Source: an uncultured Oscillospiraceae bacterium (GTDB lineage: Bacteria > Bacillota > Clostridia > Oscillospirales > Oscillospiraceae). Taken from it: a stretch of 64,000 nt of DNA. Of this stretch, positions 1-8,586 are shown one piece after another; the first letter of the stretch is position 1, and the number at the start of each line of letters is the position of its first letter. The translations under genes were made by a program, and so were the position numbers. The notes under the pieces are model-generated. The model saw nothing but the letters and a program-made list of their open reading frames with translations, ran no database searches and was not told the origin of the DNA. Where the stretch lies: NCBI GenBank assembly GCA_934597165.1, contig CAKTQP010000002.1:57812-121811 (forward strand). Direction: 5' to 3'.

Positions 1-1
1 C

Positions 2-331
2 ACAGGCAGTCGCTCCTTGCTGAAGGCGCTGACGCTGGGGATCGTGGACATCAACGTCGATCAGGCCAATGCCATCTTTGAGCGGAACACAGACAAGGCA
101 AAGGAGTACATCAACAACATGAATTTGCCGACCTGGGCAAAGACTGCGATGGTGCTGCCGGGCTCCGCTGGAGTGACGGTTTATAGCGGCGTAGAGGTGT
201 TCTGGGAGACGGGAAAGGACAGCGTAGAGAAAGTGATGAATGGTTACCGGGCGGCAAGCCAGTACCTTGGAAAAGTAAACGGATATATGGCAAATCAAAT
301 GAAAAGTGCAGTCGCACGATGGAAAAACTAA
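2..331 (+). CDS. C-terminal part of an unknown protein (truncated by window edge)
   Basis: The reading frame is open from the first bases of the window to a TAA at 329-331, so this is probably the 3' end of a longer gene. A TTG at 17 could act as a start, but I see no ribosome binding site before it. The visible 110 residues are mostly helical-looking with a small hydrophobic stretch ('TAMVLPGSAGVTVYSGVEVF') and no motif I recognise. It lies 14 bases before a DUF4176 gene, so it may belong to a type VII secretion-type locus extending to the left. That link is inference only. Confidence 0.5.
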   Translation, partial: TGSRSLLKALTLGIVDINVDQANAIFERNTDKAKEYINNMNLPTWAKTAMVLPGSAGVTVYSGVEVFWETGKDSVEKVMNGYRAASQYLGKVNGYMANQMKSAVARWKN

Positions 332-345
332 AGTGAGGGATAACA

Positions 346-681
346 ATGGCAGCGATCAGAGAATTATTACCCATCGGCAGCGTCGTTCTGCTCAAGAACG
401 GCATCAAGAAGGCGATGATCATCGGGATCATGCAGTCCACAGTGGACAACGAAGGACAGGTCACCGAGTACGATTACCTGGGCGTCCTCTATCCGGAAGG
501 GTTTTTTGACGTGAAGAGTATGTTCTTCTTCAACCACGACCAGATCAATGACGTGGTGTTCCGGGGCTATGAGAACCCGGAGCGGGCGGATTTTTTGGAT
601 CGCCTGGAGGAGAATCTGGAAAAAGTGACCAAGCTGCTGCGCGAGAAATTGGAAGAGCAGACAGAGAAAGCGGAAGGGTGA
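346..681 (+). CDS. DUF4176 family protein
   Basis: A 111-residue cytoplasmic protein with ATG start and an upstream GAGGGA. The N-terminal half carries the pattern I associate with DUF4176: 'LLPIGSVVLLKNG', then 'MIIGIMQ', 'YLGVLYPEG', and 'FFNHDQINDVVFRGYENPE'. The last 25 residues form a charged helix. DUF4176 proteins are usually encoded beside Firmicute type VII (WXG100/EssC) secretion genes; their biochemical role is unknown. The next gene (PP2C phosphatase) starts 7 bases downstream, so translation is probably coupled. Family assignment is from memory of the motif, not a search. Confidence 0.75.
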   Translation: MAAIRELLPIGSVVLLKNGIKKAMIIGIMQSTVDNEGQVTEYDYLGVLYPEGFFDVKSMFFFNHDQINDVVFRGYENPERADFLDRLEENLEKVTKLLREKLEEQTEKAEG

Positions 682-688
682 GCGAGCG

Positions 689-1705
689 ATGATACGAGCG
701 ACCTATGTTGCAGACTCCGGCGGCGGTGTGGTGCGGCGCACCAATCAGGATAACTTTTACATGAACGGGATGGCAAAACCGATGGAGACCCGCAATTACC
801 GTACCGGCGGCACATCGGTGGAACCGTGCCAGGTGTTCGCGGTCTGCGATGGCATGGGCGGAGAACAGGCGGGTGAGGTTGCCGCCGCCCTCGCCGTGGA
901 GGCGTTGCAGGAGCGGACGACGGCGGAGCTGTGCCAGGATTGGAGCGGCTATATCACGGCGGCCAACGATAAGATCTGTGCCTATCAGAAGGAACACCAG
1001 CTGAACATGGGCACCACTTTTGCCGGACTGTTCCTGCGAGACGGGCAGGTTCAGGCGGTCAACGTGGGGGACAGCCGCGTCTATCGGATTCGAGGGGGCA
1101 AGCTGGAGCAGCTCTCCAAGGATCACAACCATGTGCAGACCATGATCGACGCCGGGATCCTCACCCAGGAGACCGCCCGGCACCACAAGGCGCGGAACCA
1201 GCTGACCCAGCATTTGGGCATCGAGCCGTCGGAGATGGAGCTGGATCCCTATGTGACCGAGTGGGAACCGGTGCAGGAAGAGGATCGGTATTTGCTGTGC
1301 AGCGACGGGCTGTGCGAAGGGTTGACGGACGCGGAAATGATGCAGGTGATGCAGCAGGAGCCGTCGTTGACCGATTGTTGTAGAAATTTAATAGCGTGTG
1401 CGGAGAAGCAAGGCAGTCGAGATAATATCACTGTGTTGCTTATTGGTGTTTCTGAAGAAAAAGTGCGAGAACCGGTGGAAATGCACCCACAATACGTCAA
1501 AAAGATGCCGAATATGGAGCAGACCCAGGCGATTATGCTCCAGGAAGAACAGACCGTGGAACTGCCGCAGCAGATGGAAAGAGCGGCAGAGTCAAGGGCA
1601 AAGACCAAGGAATTGGCGCCCCCTTATACTGGGAAACGCTGCAAGAAGAGCAAGGGCAGACTGCTGGCAGAATGGCTGGGTCTGCGGCGAAAAGAGGAGC
1701 CGTAA
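689..1705 (+). CDS. PP2C-family Ser/Thr protein phosphatase
   Basis: A 338-residue cytoplasmic phosphatase of the PPM/PP2C family (PrpC/Stp-like). Metal-binding motifs are intact: 'RRTNQDNF' near residue 18, 'VCDGMGG' near 54, 'NVGDSRVYRI' near 120, 'LLCSDGL' near 200 and 'GSRDNITVLLI' near 243. The catalytic domain ends near residue 250; the remaining ~85 residues are a basic, low-complexity tail without a transmembrane segment. It should remove phosphate from Ser/Thr targets of the kinases encoded immediately downstream. The kinase 1 start lies 32 bases beyond the stop, which fits one operon and the usual prpC-prkC pairing of Firmicutes. Confidence 0.93.
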   Translation: MIRATYVADSGGGVVRRTNQDNFYMNGMAKPMETRNYRTGGTSVEPCQVFAVCDGMGGEQAGEVAAALAVEALQERTTAELCQDWSGYITAANDKICAYQKEHQLNMGTTFAGLFLRDGQVQAVNVGDSRVYRIRGGKLEQLSKDHNHVQTMIDAGILTQETARHHKARNQLTQHLGIEPSEMELDPYVTEWEPVQEEDRYLLCSDGLCEGLTDAEMMQVMQQEPSLTDCCRNLIACAEKQGSRDNITVLLIGVSEEKVREPVEMHPQYVKKMPNMEQTQAIMLQEEQTVELPQQMERAAESRAKTKELAPPYTGKRCKKSKGRLLAEWLGLRRKEEP

Positions 1706-1737
1706 GCCCGGAACGACGAGAGAAGGAGCGGAAGCGT

Positions 1738-2580
1738 GTGGCACTACAGTATGGAGATTGGAGCATTGTCCGAGAGCTGGGCAAAGGCTCATTTGGCACG
1801 GTGTATGAGATCGAGAAGTCGGAGCTTGACCGTGTCTGCCGTGCAGCGCTGAAAGTCATCTCGGTTCGGCAGGAAGGAGCGGATGCCGGTCGGATTTGTG
1901 GCCAAGTGGAGGCCGTTTTGCAAAAAATCCGCTTGCTTTCCCAGGAGCAAGGGCATACGAATCTTTTAGACTACCAGAATTATGAAGTCCGCCCTCGCGC
2001 AGATGGGGAAGGATGGGAGATCCTGATTCAGATGGAGCTGCTCACACCGCTATACCGGTACCTGAACACCCATACGATGACCAGACAAGACGTGGTGACT
2101 TTGGGTGTCAGTCTGTGCAAAGCGTTGGAGACGTGTGAAAAATGCGGGGGCGTTCACCCGGACATCAAGCCCGGCAACATCTTTGTCAGCGACCAACGGG
2201 CGTTCAAGTTGGATGCCCTGAATGCAGCTGATCTATGTGCGCAGCCTGGCAGAAGAGGCGTAGGCGCAAATCCCCATTGGGCGCCGGAACGCTATCAGGG
2301 AAAGACGGCGGACGGCAGGAGCGACCTATACTCCCTTGGGTTGGTGCTCTACCGCCTGCTAAGCCACAACCGTGGCCCGTTCCTGCCGCCCTATCCAACG
2401 CCCATCCGGTATGAAGATCAAGTGCAGGCGATGATCCGGCGAATGCGAGGCGATCGCCTGCCGCCGCCGGGCGAGGAGCGGGGGAAACTGGCCGAGATCG
2501 TGTTGAAAGCGTGTCGGTTCCGCCCGGAGGAGCGTTATCCAACCGCGAAGGAGATGCGGACAGAACTGGAAGCATTGTGA
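1738..2580 (+). CDS. Hanks-type kinase homologue with degenerate active site (probable pseudokinase)
   Basis: A 280-residue protein with GTG start after AGAAGGAGCG; this start matches the N-terminus of the next kinase (ALQYG.WSIVRELGKGSFGTVYEIEKSE). The glycine loop and the beta-3 Lys (AALKVI) are present. Compared with kinase 2, the alpha-C Glu (REIVLM) is Lys (QKIRLL), HRD is HPD, and the DFG site LGDFGIAR is LDALNAAD, so the Mg-binding Asp is Ala. The activation loop lacks the Thr-rich stretch and is two residues shorter, though APE remains. It ends right after the C-lobe with no membrane segment. Likely an allosteric partner or substrate trap for neighbouring kinases rather than an active enzyme. 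The frame is intact, so it is not an obvious dead gene. Confidence 0.85.
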   Translation: MALQYGDWSIVRELGKGSFGTVYEIEKSELDRVCRAALKVISVRQEGADAGRICGQVEAVLQKIRLLSQEQGHTNLLDYQNYEVRPRADGEGWEILIQMELLTPLYRYLNTHTMTRQDVVTLGVSLCKALETCEKCGGVHPDIKPGNIFVSDQRAFKLDALNAADLCAQPGRRGVGANPHWAPERYQGKTADGRSDLYSLGLVLYRLLSHNRGPFLPPYPTPIRYEDQVQAMIRRMRGDRLPPPGEERGKLAEIVLKACRFRPEERYPTAKEMRTELEAL

Positions 2581-2607
2581 TGAAAAAAGAGAGAAGGAGC
2601 GAAGGGA

Positions 2608-3978
2608 TTGGCACTACAGTATGGAAATTGGAGCATTGTCCGGGAGCTGGGCAAAGGCTCGTTTGGCACGGTGTATGAGATCGAGAAGTCGGAATTTGGC
2701 TATGTCTACCGTGCAGCCTTAAAGGTCATCCACATCCCCCAGGGAGCCGCGGACGTGGAACAGGTGCGCAGCTTGGGGATGAGTGAGAAGGACATTACAG
2801 AGTATTATCAGGACATCGTGACGGATTGCATCCGCGAGATCGTCCTCATGTCCCAGATGCAGGGGCATACCAATGTGGTCAATTACCAAGCACATGAGGT
2901 GCGTCGGCAGGAGAATGGCGTGGGATGGGACATCCTGATCCAGATGGAGCTGTTGACTCCGCTGAATCAGTACATGGCAGCCCATGGCATGACCCGGAAA
3001 GACGTGGTGACCTTGGGCATCAGCGTGTGCAAGGCGCTGGAGCGGTGTCAAAAGCTGGGGATCATCCACCGAGACATCAAACCGGCCAACATCTTTGTCT
3101 CCGACCAGGGAGATTTCAAGCTGGGCGACTTCGGCATCGCCCGTACGGCGGAGCGCACCATGTCCGGTATGTCCCGGAAGGGAACGTATACTTACATGGC
3201 GCCAGAGGTGTACCAGGGCAAGGCGTATAACCATCAGGTGGATATTTATTCCTTGGGTCTGGTGCTCTACCGCCTGTTGAATAACAACCGGGAACCCTTC
3301 CTGCCGCCGTATCCTCAGAAGATTCGGTACCAGGATCAGGAACAGTCGATGATCCGCCGGATGCGGGGCGATCGCCTGCCGCCGCCGGGAGAAGAGCGGG
3401 GGAAGTTGGCGGAGATCGTGTTGAAAGCGTGCAGCTTCGACCCGAAAGATCGCTATGCCAATCCGAAGGAGATGCGGGAAGAGCTGGCGGAACTGCTCTG
3501 GCAGGCCGAACACCCCAACCAGACCATGAAGCTGCCTGTCGAGCCGCCCATTCCCGTTCCGCCGCCTATTCCTGTTCCGCCGAAACCGGATATCGTGGAA
3601 CCGGATGGAACCATCAGCCTGTGGAATGATGTGCCGAAAGTGCCGGAAAAAAAGGTCGTACCAGAGCAGGAGCAGATATTGAAGCCGGTAACACCGTTTA
3701 TTCCTCAGCAAAACGATGAGCCGGAAGAAACGGGAACCATCTCCCTGTGGGGGACGATCTTTGGCCGACGCAAGAGAGCAAAGAAAGTTACCCAGTACAA
3801 AGTGGATCGGGCAAAGGAACGCCCCAAACGGGTGCAGGAGTGGTACGAGAGAGAACCGCAGCCGAAGAAACAGAAGAGTGTCATTCGGAAGGTGCTTGCT
3901 GTTTTTGGATATGTGTTGCTTGCTATCCTGGTGTTGGGGTTACTTGGATTTTTTGCGCTTATGTCTATGATTTGGTAA
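2608..3978 (+). CDS. Ser/Thr protein kinase, C-terminally tail-anchored (kinase 2)
   Basis: A 456-residue Hanks-type kinase starting at TTG after GAGAAGGAGCGAAGGGA. All catalytic elements are present: GKGSFGTV, AALKVI Lys, REIVLM Glu, 'IIHRDIKPANIF', 'LGDFGIAR', 'TYTYMAPEVY'. After the domain (to ~residue 275) comes a Pro-rich linker (PPIPVPPPIPVPP) and two acidic blocks holding 'GTISLW'. A basic stretch then precedes one transmembrane helix (~residues 430-452), and only a few residues follow it, so no ectodomain exists. It lies 27 bases after the pseudokinase gene. The kinase-domain DNA is almost identical to kinase 3, indicating a recent duplication or gene conversion. Confidence 0.93.
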   Translation: MALQYGNWSIVRELGKGSFGTVYEIEKSEFGYVYRAALKVIHIPQGAADVEQVRSLGMSEKDITEYYQDIVTDCIREIVLMSQMQGHTNVVNYQAHEVRRQENGVGWDILIQMELLTPLNQYMAAHGMTRKDVVTLGISVCKALERCQKLGIIHRDIKPANIFVSDQGDFKLGDFGIARTAERTMSGMSRKGTYTYMAPEVYQGKAYNHQVDIYSLGLVLYRLLNNNREPFLPPYPQKIRYQDQEQSMIRRMRGDRLPPPGEERGKLAEIVLKACSFDPKDRYANPKEMREELAELLWQAEHPNQTMKLPVEPPIPVPPPIPVPPKPDIVEPDGTISLWNDVPKVPEKKVVPEQEQILKPVTPFIPQQNDEPEETGTISLWGTIFGRRKRAKKVTQYKVDRAKERPKRVQEWYEREPQPKKQKSVIRKVLAVFGYVLLAILVLGLLGFFALMSMIW

Positions 3979-4046
3979 AGTGGATAGAGCGATTTCCAAT
4001 GGCATGGGAACATTGAATTTTATATAGCAACAGAACAAACTGGTAA

Positions 4047-4066
4047 CATTCGAGAAAGGTCGAATG
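4047..4066 (+). other. Short inverted repeat upstream of kinase 3
   Basis: CATTCGA, six bases, then TCGAATG forms a perfect 7-bp dyad in the 126-base gap before kinase 3, the only sizeable gap within the kinase series. No T-run follows, so it is not a standard terminator; it could be a regulatory or mRNA-processing structure. Confidence 0.25.
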
Positions 4067-4104
4067 AGAGATGAAAAGGGTTTAGTATAGAGAGGATGAA
4101 AGAA

Positions 4105-5907
4105 ATGCAGCCAACCTATAGAGATTGGAGCATTGTCCGAGAGTTGGGCAAAGGCTCGTTTGGCACGGTGTATGAAATTGAGAAGTCGGAATTTGGCTAT
4201 GTTTACCGTGCAGCCTTAAAGGTCATCCACATCCCCCAGGGGGCAGCGGACGTGGAACAGGTGCGCAGCTTGGGGATGAGTGAGAAGGACATTACGGAGT
4301 ATTATCAGGACATCATGACGGATTGCGTCCGGGAGATCGTCCTCATGTCCAAGGTGCAGGGGCACACCAATGTGGTCAATTACCAAGCCCATGAGGTACA
4401 CCGGCAGGAGAATGGCGTGGGTTGGGATATTCTGATCCAGATGGAGCTGTTGACTCCGCTGAATCAGTACATGGCAGCCCATGGCATGACCCGGAAAGAC
4501 GTGGTGACTTTGGGCATCAGCGTATGCAAGGCGCTGGAGCGGTGTCAGAAGTTGGGGATCATCCACCGAGACATCAAACCGGCAAACATCTTTGTCTCCG
4601 ACCAGGGAGATTTCAAGCTGGGTGACTTCGGCATCGCCCGTACGGCGGAGCGCACCATGTCCGGTATGTCCCGGAAGGGGACGTATACTTACATGGCGCC
4701 GGAGGTGTACCAGGGCAAGGCGTATAATCATCAGGTGGATATTTATTCCCTGGGTCTGGTGCTCTACCGCCTGCTGAATAACAACCGGGAACCCTTCCTG
4801 CCGCCGTATCCTCAGAAGATTCGGTACCAGGATCAGGAACAGGCGATGATCCGCCGGATGCGGGGCGATCGCCTGCCGTCGCCGGGGGAAGAGCGGGGGA
4901 AGCTGGCGGAGATCGTGTTGAAAGCCTGTAGCTTCGACCCGAAAGATCGCTATGCCAGCCCCCAAGAGATGCGGGAGGAGCTGGAGGAATTGCTCTGGCA
5001 GGCCAAGCACCCCAACCAGAGCGTGCAGCCGCCTGTCGAGCCGCCTGTTCCCGTTCCGCCGGAACCCACAGTGGAACCGAAGACGGAACCGGATGAGACC
5101 ATCTGGTTGTGGGATGAAAAGCAAAAAGTGCCGGAAAAAGAAGTCGAGCCGGAGCCGAAGCCGGAGCAGGAGCAGGAGGGTAATGAAACGATTTCGCTCT
5201 GGGAAAAGGCGAAGGAGGATTTGCCGGAAGAGCAGGTAGATGTAACGCCCCGTGAGATAGAAGAAGCGGTTGAAGAAGAGGATCCGGAAAGGAAAAGAAG
5301 AGAGTTTCTGGTTGACCTAGGGATAGCGGCTATGCTTGCTGCAATTATTGTTGTTATATTTGTGTGTGTCTATCGTCCTTGGCAGGCAAGTTTTAGTGCA
5401 GGTAAAGACATCACGTGGAACTATGATGCTGAAAGCAATACATTGCGTTTTAGTGGGTCAGGAGAAATGAAAGATTATTCAAGCTCAGATACTATACCAT
5501 GGCATGACGTTGTAGCTGACGATGTAACGATTGAAATCGAAGATGGAATTACTTCGATTGGCGCATGGGCGTTTAGTGATTTATCTATTAGTGAAGTATA
5601 CATTCCGAACAGTGTGGAAAAAATCGGGGATCATGCGTTTTTTCATATTGACTGTGAGATCATTGCAATACCGGAAAGTGTAGAGGAAATAGGAGATTAT
5701 GCGTTTGCAGCAGCAACACATGATGGAATGACGTTGTTTTTTGATGGCAACTATTCTAGTGGATTTGGAGGGGAGAATATGATGAATCCTTTTGATTCTG
5801 CTGTAGAGGTTGACGTATTTTACAATGAAAACGATACAACATGGACCAGCCAAGCAAAAGCGAAATTTAAGGGGAATATTTGTTGGGGTGAGGTAGAGAG
5901 AGGATGA
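4105..5907 (+). CDS. Ser/Thr protein kinase with BspA-type LRR ectodomain (kinase 3)
   Basis: About 600 residues. I chose the ATG at 4105 because AGAGAGG lies 9 bases upstream; an in-frame ATG at 4096 directly abuts that site. The N-terminal kinase domain is complete (HRDIKPAN, DFG, APE) and nearly identical to kinase 2. A Pro/Glu linker with 'ETIWLW' and 'ETISLW' follows, then one transmembrane helix near residues 407-430. The outer ~165 residues begin with the typical BspA pre-repeat pattern (TWNYDAESNTLRFSGSGEM...IPWHD), followed by LRR_5 units (ITSIGAWAFSD, VEKIGDHAFF, VEEIGDYAFA). The ectodomain DNA is clearly more AT-rich than the kinase part, suggesting separate origin. It probably senses an extracellular or wall ligand. 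Confidence 0.92.
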   Translation: MQPTYRDWSIVRELGKGSFGTVYEIEKSEFGYVYRAALKVIHIPQGAADVEQVRSLGMSEKDITEYYQDIMTDCVREIVLMSKVQGHTNVVNYQAHEVHRQENGVGWDILIQMELLTPLNQYMAAHGMTRKDVVTLGISVCKALERCQKLGIIHRDIKPANIFVSDQGDFKLGDFGIARTAERTMSGMSRKGTYTYMAPEVYQGKAYNHQVDIYSLGLVLYRLLNNNREPFLPPYPQKIRYQDQEQAMIRRMRGDRLPSPGEERGKLAEIVLKACSFDPKDRYASPQEMREELEELLWQAKHPNQSVQPPVEPPVPVPPEPTVEPKTEPDETIWLWDEKQKVPEKEVEPEPKPEQEQEGNETISLWEKAKEDLPEEQVDVTPREIEEAVEEEDPERKRREFLVDLGIAAMLAAIIVVIFVCVYRPWQASFSAGKDITWNYDAESNTLRFSGSGEMKDYSSSDTIPWHDVVADDVTIEIEDGITSIGAWAFSDLSISEVYIPNSVEKIGDHAFFHIDCEIIAIPESVEEIGDYAFAAATHDGMTLFFDGNYSSGFGGENMMNPFDSAVEVDVFYNENDTTWTSQAKAKFKGNICWGEVERG

Positions 5908-5912
5908 AACAA

Positions 5913-8567
5913 ATGCAACCGACCTATGGAAATTGGAAGATCGTCCGAGAGATTGGCCGAGGCTCCTTTGGTGTGGTGTATGAGATCGCGCGGGAAGAGT
6001 ACGGGTATACATACCACGCGGCGTTGAAGGTCATCACCATTCCGCAGGAGCGTTCGGAGGTCGATCAGATCCGCAGTCAGGGTCTGAGTGAAGCGGATGT
6101 GACGGAATATTATAAAGGGATCGTAGAGGACTGCGTGCGGGAGATCGCCATGATGTCCCAGATGCAGGGGCACACCAACATCGTCAACTACCAAAACCAC
6201 GAAGTCCAGCCCCATACTGACGGGTTTGGATGGGATATTCTCATCCAGATGGAGCTGCTCACCTCCCTGAGCAAATACACCGCCAGCCATGTCATCACCC
6301 TGCGGGATGTGGTGAACGTGGGCATTGGCGTCTGCCATGCGTTGGAGCGCTGCCAGAAGCTGCATATCATCCACCGGGACATCAAACCGGACAACATCTT
6401 TGTCTCAGACCAAGGCGACTTCAAATTAGGCGACTTCGGCATCGCCCGCACCGCCGAGCGTACCATGTCTGGTATGTCCCGGAAGGGGACGTACACCTAC
6501 ATGGCGCCGGAAATCTATTCGGGGAAAGCTTACAGTGACAGCGTAGACCTGTACTCCCTGGGTCTGGTGCTCTACCGCCTGCTGAACAACAACCGCGGCC
6601 CCTTTATGCCGCCCTATCCGGATAAGATTCAGTATAAGGATCAGGAACAAGCCCTCATCCGTCGGATGCAGGGGGAACCGCTGCCCATGCCCGGCAAGGA
6701 TCAGGGACGACTGGCGGAGATCGTGTTGAAAGCGTGCAGCTTTGACCCGAAAGACCGCTATGCCAGCCCCAAGGAGATGCGGGAGGAACTGGAAGCCCTG
6801 CTCAAGAACGAGGAGGAGCGCAAGAAGGCTGCCGCAATCGAGCTGGAAGAGCAGTTGGACGATCAGCCTGCCGATGAGGAGGGCAAGCAGCCGGAGGAAA
6901 AAACGGAGCCGGCAGTACCGCACAACGAGGAAACGCCGCAGGAGGCTGTGGAAGATGGGACAGTGACGCCGTTCGATCAAACCGCAAAGGATGAGACGGA
7001 AGAAGAGACCGTATTCCTGACGGAAAAAGCGGATGAGCCTGCGGAAGAAGTGGCCGCGTCCGATCAGGAGGAAACACCGAAAGAAGACACAGATGAGGGA
7101 ACAATCTCCCTGTTTGATAAGACAGGAGAGGCGGTTTCAGAAGAAGAGACCGTATTCCTGCCGGAAAAAAAGGACAAGACAGCAGAAGAAGTGGTCGCGT
7201 CTGACCAGGAGGAAACGCCGAAAGAAGACACAGATGAGGGAACAATCTCCCTGTTTGATAAGACAGGAGAGGTGGTTTCAGAAGAAGAGACCGTATTCCT
7301 GTCGGAAAAAGCGGATGAGCCTGCGGAAGATGTGGTCTCGTCCGACCAAGAGGAAACGCCGAAAGCGGACACGGAAGATGGAACGATCTCTCTGTTTGAC
7401 AAGACGGGAGAGATTGCGTCGGAGGAAGAGACGGTATTCCTGTGGGATGAAAAGGATAAGTCTGCGGAAGAGCAGGAGGAACTGCAAGAAGAGGACACTC
7501 AGGATGTGCAGCGAACGGAGGAAGAGGACGGGGTGGCAGAACAGCCCAAGTCCTGGAAGAAGAAAGTGTTCATTGCCTGTGCGGCTGTCCTGGTGCTGGT
7601 CTGTGGCTATTTCGGATTTTATAGGCTGACGACAGTGGCCGTTCCGGATGTCATGAACCTGTCCATTGCAGAAGCGGAAGAGCTCTTTAAGGAGAATGGC
7701 CTCATCCTGGAGGAAGGAAAATCGGTCTACTCGGAGGAAGCGGACAAGGGCAAGATCGCATCCTGCGAGCGAGAAGGGAAGCGGGCGAAAAAAGGCGCCG
7801 TGCTGTCCGTGGCTGTGAGCTTGGGCAAGCAGACAGAGGTGAAGGATTACACCGGGAAGCAGGCCGACAAGGTGAAAAAGAGCCTGACTAAGCGTGGCAT
7901 TACGGTCAAGGAAAAGAAGCAGTACAGCCTGAAATATGACAAGGGTGTGATCGTAAAACAGTCCTCTGAGAAAGGCGCGAAATTGGCCGAAGGTGACACC
8001 ATGACCCTGACGGTGAGCAAGGGCCCGAAGCCGGTGAAATTGGAACAGTTTACCGGAATGAGCCAGAAGGATGCGGTGCAAAAGGCGGAAAAGCTGGGCT
8101 TGAAGGTCAAGACCTCCGAAGCCTTCAGCAGCATCGCCCAGAAAGGCAATGTGGCCGAGCAGAGCCCCAAAGCCGGTGAAACCGTACAGGAGGGGGATAC
8201 GATCACATTCACGATCAGCAAGGGCGCAGAACAGGTGAAGATCCCCAACCTGATGGGGAAGACCCGTGCCGAAGCGGAAAGCGCATTGAAGGCGGCGGGC
8301 CTGAGCGTGGGCAGCGTCACCACTAGTTATAGCTCCTATGCCTATGGCAACGTCTGCGGCCAGGGCAAGACCGCCGGAAGCCAGACGGATAAGGGAAGTG
8401 CGGTCAACTTTACGATCAGCGTTGGGGCGAAGCCGGTTTATACACCGAAGTATACACCGAAGAGCAGTTATACGCCGAAGAAGAGCTCTGGCAGCACAAA
8501 GAAGAAAAAGAATAAAAAGAAATCGGATACCGTGGTAGTCAACGACAAAGACGTGGACTGGTGGTAA
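5913..8567 (+). CDS. PASTA-domain Ser/Thr protein kinase, PrkC/PknB-like (kinase 4)
   Basis: About 884 residues. The ATG at 5913 is preferred over 5904 for Shine-Dalgarno spacing, as in kinase 3; the gene begins immediately after the kinase 3 stop. The kinase domain is complete (GRGSFGVV, AALKVI, HRDIKPDN, LGDFGIAR, MAPE). Residues ~290-540 form a long acidic linker with repeats pairing 'GTISLF' and 'EEETVFL'. A transmembrane helix near 549-568 precedes four PASTA repeats (start points VPDVMNL, EVKDYTG, KLEQFTG, KIPNLMG) that in this family bind muropeptides or lipid II. The tail is Thr/Tyr/Pro then Lys-rich and ends in DWW. It is the closest in layout to housekeeping PrkC, but sits in an expanded kinase array. 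Confidence 0.93.
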   Translation: MQPTYGNWKIVREIGRGSFGVVYEIAREEYGYTYHAALKVITIPQERSEVDQIRSQGLSEADVTEYYKGIVEDCVREIAMMSQMQGHTNIVNYQNHEVQPHTDGFGWDILIQMELLTSLSKYTASHVITLRDVVNVGIGVCHALERCQKLHIIHRDIKPDNIFVSDQGDFKLGDFGIARTAERTMSGMSRKGTYTYMAPEIYSGKAYSDSVDLYSLGLVLYRLLNNNRGPFMPPYPDKIQYKDQEQALIRRMQGEPLPMPGKDQGRLAEIVLKACSFDPKDRYASPKEMREELEALLKNEEERKKAAAIELEEQLDDQPADEEGKQPEEKTEPAVPHNEETPQEAVEDGTVTPFDQTAKDETEEETVFLTEKADEPAEEVAASDQEETPKEDTDEGTISLFDKTGEAVSEEETVFLPEKKDKTAEEVVASDQEETPKEDTDEGTISLFDKTGEVVSEEETVFLSEKADEPAEDVVSSDQEETPKADTEDGTISLFDKTGEIASEEETVFLWDEKDKSAEEQEELQEEDTQDVQRTEEEDGVAEQPKSWKKKVFIACAAVLVLVCGYFGFYRLTTVAVPDVMNLSIAEAEELFKENGLILEEGKSVYSEEADKGKIASCEREGKRAKKGAVLSVAVSLGKQTEVKDYTGKQADKVKKSLTKRGITVKEKKQYSLKYDKGVIVKQSSEKGAKLAEGDTMTLTVSKGPKPVKLEQFTGMSQKDAVQKAEKLGLKVKTSEAFSSIAQKGNVAEQSPKAGETVQEGDTITFTISKGAEQVKIPNLMGKTRAEAESALKAAGLSVGSVTTSYSSYAYGNVCGQGKTAGSQTDKGSAVNFTISVGAKPVYTPKYTPKSSYTPKKSSGSTKKKKNKKKSDTVVVNDKDVDWW

Positions 8568-8586
8568 AAAGAAAGGAGAATGAACG

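Noticed and set aside
2161..2290. Frameshift as the cause of the abnormal DFG region in kinase 1
   Set aside because: The frame remains in register on both sides (IFVS before, APERYQG after); changes are substitutions plus a small in-frame deletion.
7064..7498. Tandem repeats in the kinase 4 linker considered as CRISPR-like array
   Set aside because: Repeats are in frame, encode acidic protein motifs and lack regular spacers.
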